Shown here: one piece after another, positions 61,348-64,000 of the stretch | Layout of the letters: every line of letters starts with the position of its first letter | Position numbering within the stretch: position 1 is the stretch's first letter | Source: Leptoclinus maculatus | Lineage: Eukaryota > Chordata > Actinopteri > Perciformes > Stichaeidae | NCBI GenBank assembly: GCA_032191485.1 | Contig: JAVDOI010000002.1 | Span: forward strand, 10,035,120-10,099,119 | DNA: 64,000 nt | Reading direction: 5' to 3' | Program-made: the position numbers and the translations under genes | The notes under the pieces: generated by a model | Told to the model about the DNA's origin: nothing | Seen by the model: the letters and a program-made list of their open reading frames with translations, nothing else | Databases searched by the model: none

Positions 61348-64000
61348 CATTCTGTGCAAAGTGGTGTTTCTGCACAAACGGCTGCATGGATAGTGGTGTA
61401 AAACAAAGGGAAACAAATGAAAATTTAGGACAATAGCAAAGTGGCTTTCTGCAAGCGACAGAGTCTCTGTTCCGGGGGTTTTGTGAATTCATCATCACAA
61501 TAAAACATGGACACGCATTCCCTCAGTTTTCCATGTGGTGCCAACAAGATGTTTTGCTCGGCTACTTCGCAAACAAACGCATCATGTAAACAACGGCTAG
61601 CGAGCAAAAATCGAGGTTACCGCAAATCATAATCGTACAATCACCTCGAGTTGGTTATTCACAGCAAACAGGTTATAGTGTGTGTTCAAACTGTTTCACA
61701 CAGGCCTACTAACTGCAGAGCTGCTAGATGATTAAGCTTCCTCTCTCCATAAAGGTATCTACATTAACCTTCTCTGTTATCCTCTAAACTATTTATTCTG
61801 CCTTCACAGGCTCTTTTTTGCCGACTGGTCTAAATAATTACGGTGCTCCAGCCCACACACATACCTGTTTGCTCACCTCCCTTTTGCCGTTTACCGACCT
61901 AAATATCTATGTGCTCGCTGGTTCTACGAATATGTGCCTGTTTACACTGTCTTGCCCCCTGTACGTTGCACTTACATACTTCTGTGTGGACTCCCCTTCC
62001 TCTGCGACTGTACTAACATTTGCCCTACACTCACCTTCTCTCCCGCTCATGAGCTCCCCCTCACTCACCTTCCGATGGTAGCAGATATGGATTGAAATAC
62101 AAATGACCCCTGATGAACCCAGATATTGAGCTGTTTTAAAGCTGGAGGCTTTAGACAATATCCCCTCCTTGCTCCAACGTGCTTGGAGAAGGAGGGGCCA
62201 AGGTTTCTCACTACATCTGGGTTTTATGGGATTTATGACCCCCGTGTGTCCTGCAGCTATCTCTCCCTCCACTCGCACTTCTTCCACTGGCTACAATTAG
62301 CAGGCGAGGAAAACAAACAAATTACAAGGAAACAAACACAACAGTTAATAAGCATGTAGTGACATGAAGAGAACGCTTTCAGCAGCATGCAGACTGAGAG
62401 AGGGAAGGAAGGGCAGGGTATAATCTTCCCTCCCTCACCCTCCGTCTCTTCTGTTTTTGTATTCCCCTCTAATTTCCTCCTGCCGCGCTGTCCCTTTCTA
62501 CCCTCTGCGAGTCGCCGGTGGGGCTTTTTTCCGAGGGGATCATCTCCGAGCAGGGGCATTGCGAGACAGATGGGCGGATGATGGATCTGACGTGATAGAC
62601 AACGGCGTGATGGATGGCCGGCTGGCTGATAGGGGATTAATGCAGTGCTGAGGCCGCTGCAGCACAGCGGACGGCTTAGTGATAGATAGATAAAACTGAC
62701 GAGCAGATAAACAAGAGACCGCTAATCCACGCCCCCCCTTGATGGACAGAAAATCAAAGTGAGGGAAAAGAACCACAGAGGGAGCGGTGGACCTTTTTAT
62801 ATTACCATCACAGGGTGTAGGGCTTTCAATGGGAGGGAATGGACGCAAGGTGAGATGAGGTATGGGCCGATGAGGAGAGTTAATGAGGAGCACATCATGT
62901 AGCAGGACTGTCACGGGTCAGTGACGGCACAAGTCAAGCCGGGCTTGGTTTGCTGGATATATTGGACGAGAGTTTTGGTGATATGGCGTGACGGGTGACT
63001 GCGATGGCTGGGGATATGCTATTTCGAGTGATGGCGAACAGTTTGACTGCGGACGAGAGATTGGGCATAGCGGTAAATTGGCCGTGGGGGGATGTGATGG
63101 GATGATTGGACAGCAGAGTGTGTGCTGGTTTGGGGATTGAAGATAGGAGTGCTTGTTGTGTTTTTTTTTTTTTTAATGCACTTCTCTCAGCGCAACAGCT
63201 TAACCTTCTGTGTAATGGACGAAAAATAAAGGTTTGGAGTCCCTATGTTTATGCAATTCTGCCAACTGGCGAGTTGAAAAGGCCCGTCATGATGAGAGGA
63301 AGAGAGGAAAAAAAGAGTGAGGGGAGTGGAGGGCAATCCCAGGGAGAGTTCATCTGAAAATAGGGAGCAAGCTCCCTATTCCTGCATTATTATCGAGCGC
63401 TAAGCTTTGTCTCTGTTCACCGTTTCAGGGGACCCCAGGGGTTCTGGCATCGATCCGGTGTGCTCAGAATGCACTCCGGTGTCACCTATTTAAACACAGT
63501 GAGCCAATGGCCAACAGAGAAAAGCCTTTATTTATCAAGCCTCTGATTTTGGCTGCACGGATGACAACCTGATTAGCACTTAAAGGAGCTCTTAAATCTT
63601 TTATTGGAATGGGTGGAGGCAACCTATAAAGAGCAGCAGACAGCAGTCTTAGCTGGAGAGAGTTATGGAGGATGAACAGTGGGGCAAGGTGAGGGACTGT
63701 GTCATCCAGGGGGGGGGGGGGGGGGGAGACAGACAGACGGACTGGATGTGCAGTGTGTGACAGATATACAGCGGGAGAGAAAAAGTGTGTGACTGGGAAC
63801 AATGGGTGGGAAGTAGAAGCAGGGTGACAGCGAGAGCGAGCATGTGACTGAGGAGCGGTGGCAGAGATCGGGGGACCGGATGAGGGCACAAGTGGCTGGG
63901 ACAATGAATGAGTGGGTGAGGATATTGTGATCAAGTGACAGCCTGAGCAAATGAACAAATTGCTGAACAAACAAGTGGGTGATGACTGTGTGTGTGTGTG
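61348..64000. other. Non-coding stretch, purine/GT-rich towards the end
   Basis: Ordinary sequence to 62.5 kb. From about 62560 to 63120 the plus strand is enriched in GATGG/GTGATGG-like words, as in a very degenerate minisatellite. 63270-63340 and 63640-63950 are purine-rich. A T run lies at 63162-63174 and a (TG)n begins at 63987 and leaves the window. The large minus-strand frames (up to 162 residues) are complements of purine-rich DNA. No gene recognised. Confidence 0.5.
63709..63726. repeat. Poly-G run, 18 nt
   Basis: Uninterrupted G homopolymer inside a purine-rich block. Confidence 0.96.

Noticed and set aside
63482..63974. 162-residue and overlapping minus-strand frames
   Set aside because: Antisense of purine-rich DNA with a poly-G run giving a proline stretch; no domain and several frames open at once.

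Overview
The window looks like nuclear DNA of a ray-finned fish, probably a percomorph teleost. The evidence is about 41-43% GC by eye, CpG depletion outside one short stretch, very dense CA/GA microsatellites, poly-G runs of 17-23 nt, several hAT DNA transposons with intact 8-bp target duplications, and one dispersed repeat (about 11946-12861) that I recognise as common in percomorph genomes. There is no operon structure, no rRNA or tRNA, no CRISPR array and no long coding sequence. All open frames over 100 residues are low-complexity or antisense accidents, so I list none as genes.

Layout. 1-11.9 kb is non-coding with many simple repeats, AT-rich blocks that resemble conserved non-coding elements (4.6-5.2, 6.0-6.3, 9.5-9.9 kb) and two splice-site-flanked exon candidates. 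11.9-12.9 kb is an interspersed repeat with long imperfect inverted ends. 17.915-22.139 kb is a complete hAT insertion with a perfect 8-bp duplication. It carries a truncated, frameshifted BED-finger transposase remnant and, inside that, a 2.65-kb nested element built from two tandem units of long inverted repeats joined to a 36-bp coding-derived minisatellite. 25.524-27.006 kb is a TA-flanked non-autonomous element rich in TACCGTAA-type motifs. 46.110-47.232 kb and 60.354-61.339 kb are two more hAT elements with 8-bp duplications; the first holds another decayed BED-finger transposase.

The best candidate for a host gene part is 49.5-50.43 kb. This is a CpG-enriched block with a GC box and TATA box, a long purine-rich 3' half and a good splice donor at 50431. 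I read it as a plus-strand promoter and non-coding first exon, with the rest of the window being first intron. Around it lie several AT-rich, homeodomain-site-rich, repeat-poor blocks (40.3, 41.7, 51.6, 53.6, 54.9, 58.6 kb). This pattern is typical of regulatory landscapes around developmental or neuronal genes. The host gene cannot be named from the window. A 62-codon open frame at 32.01-32.20 kb and four short frames after good splice acceptors are possible exons, all unproven.

The nearest thing to an unusual system is the nested palindromic element in the 17.9-22.1 kb hAT and its six junctions between an 11-bp end motif and the transposase-derived minisatellite.
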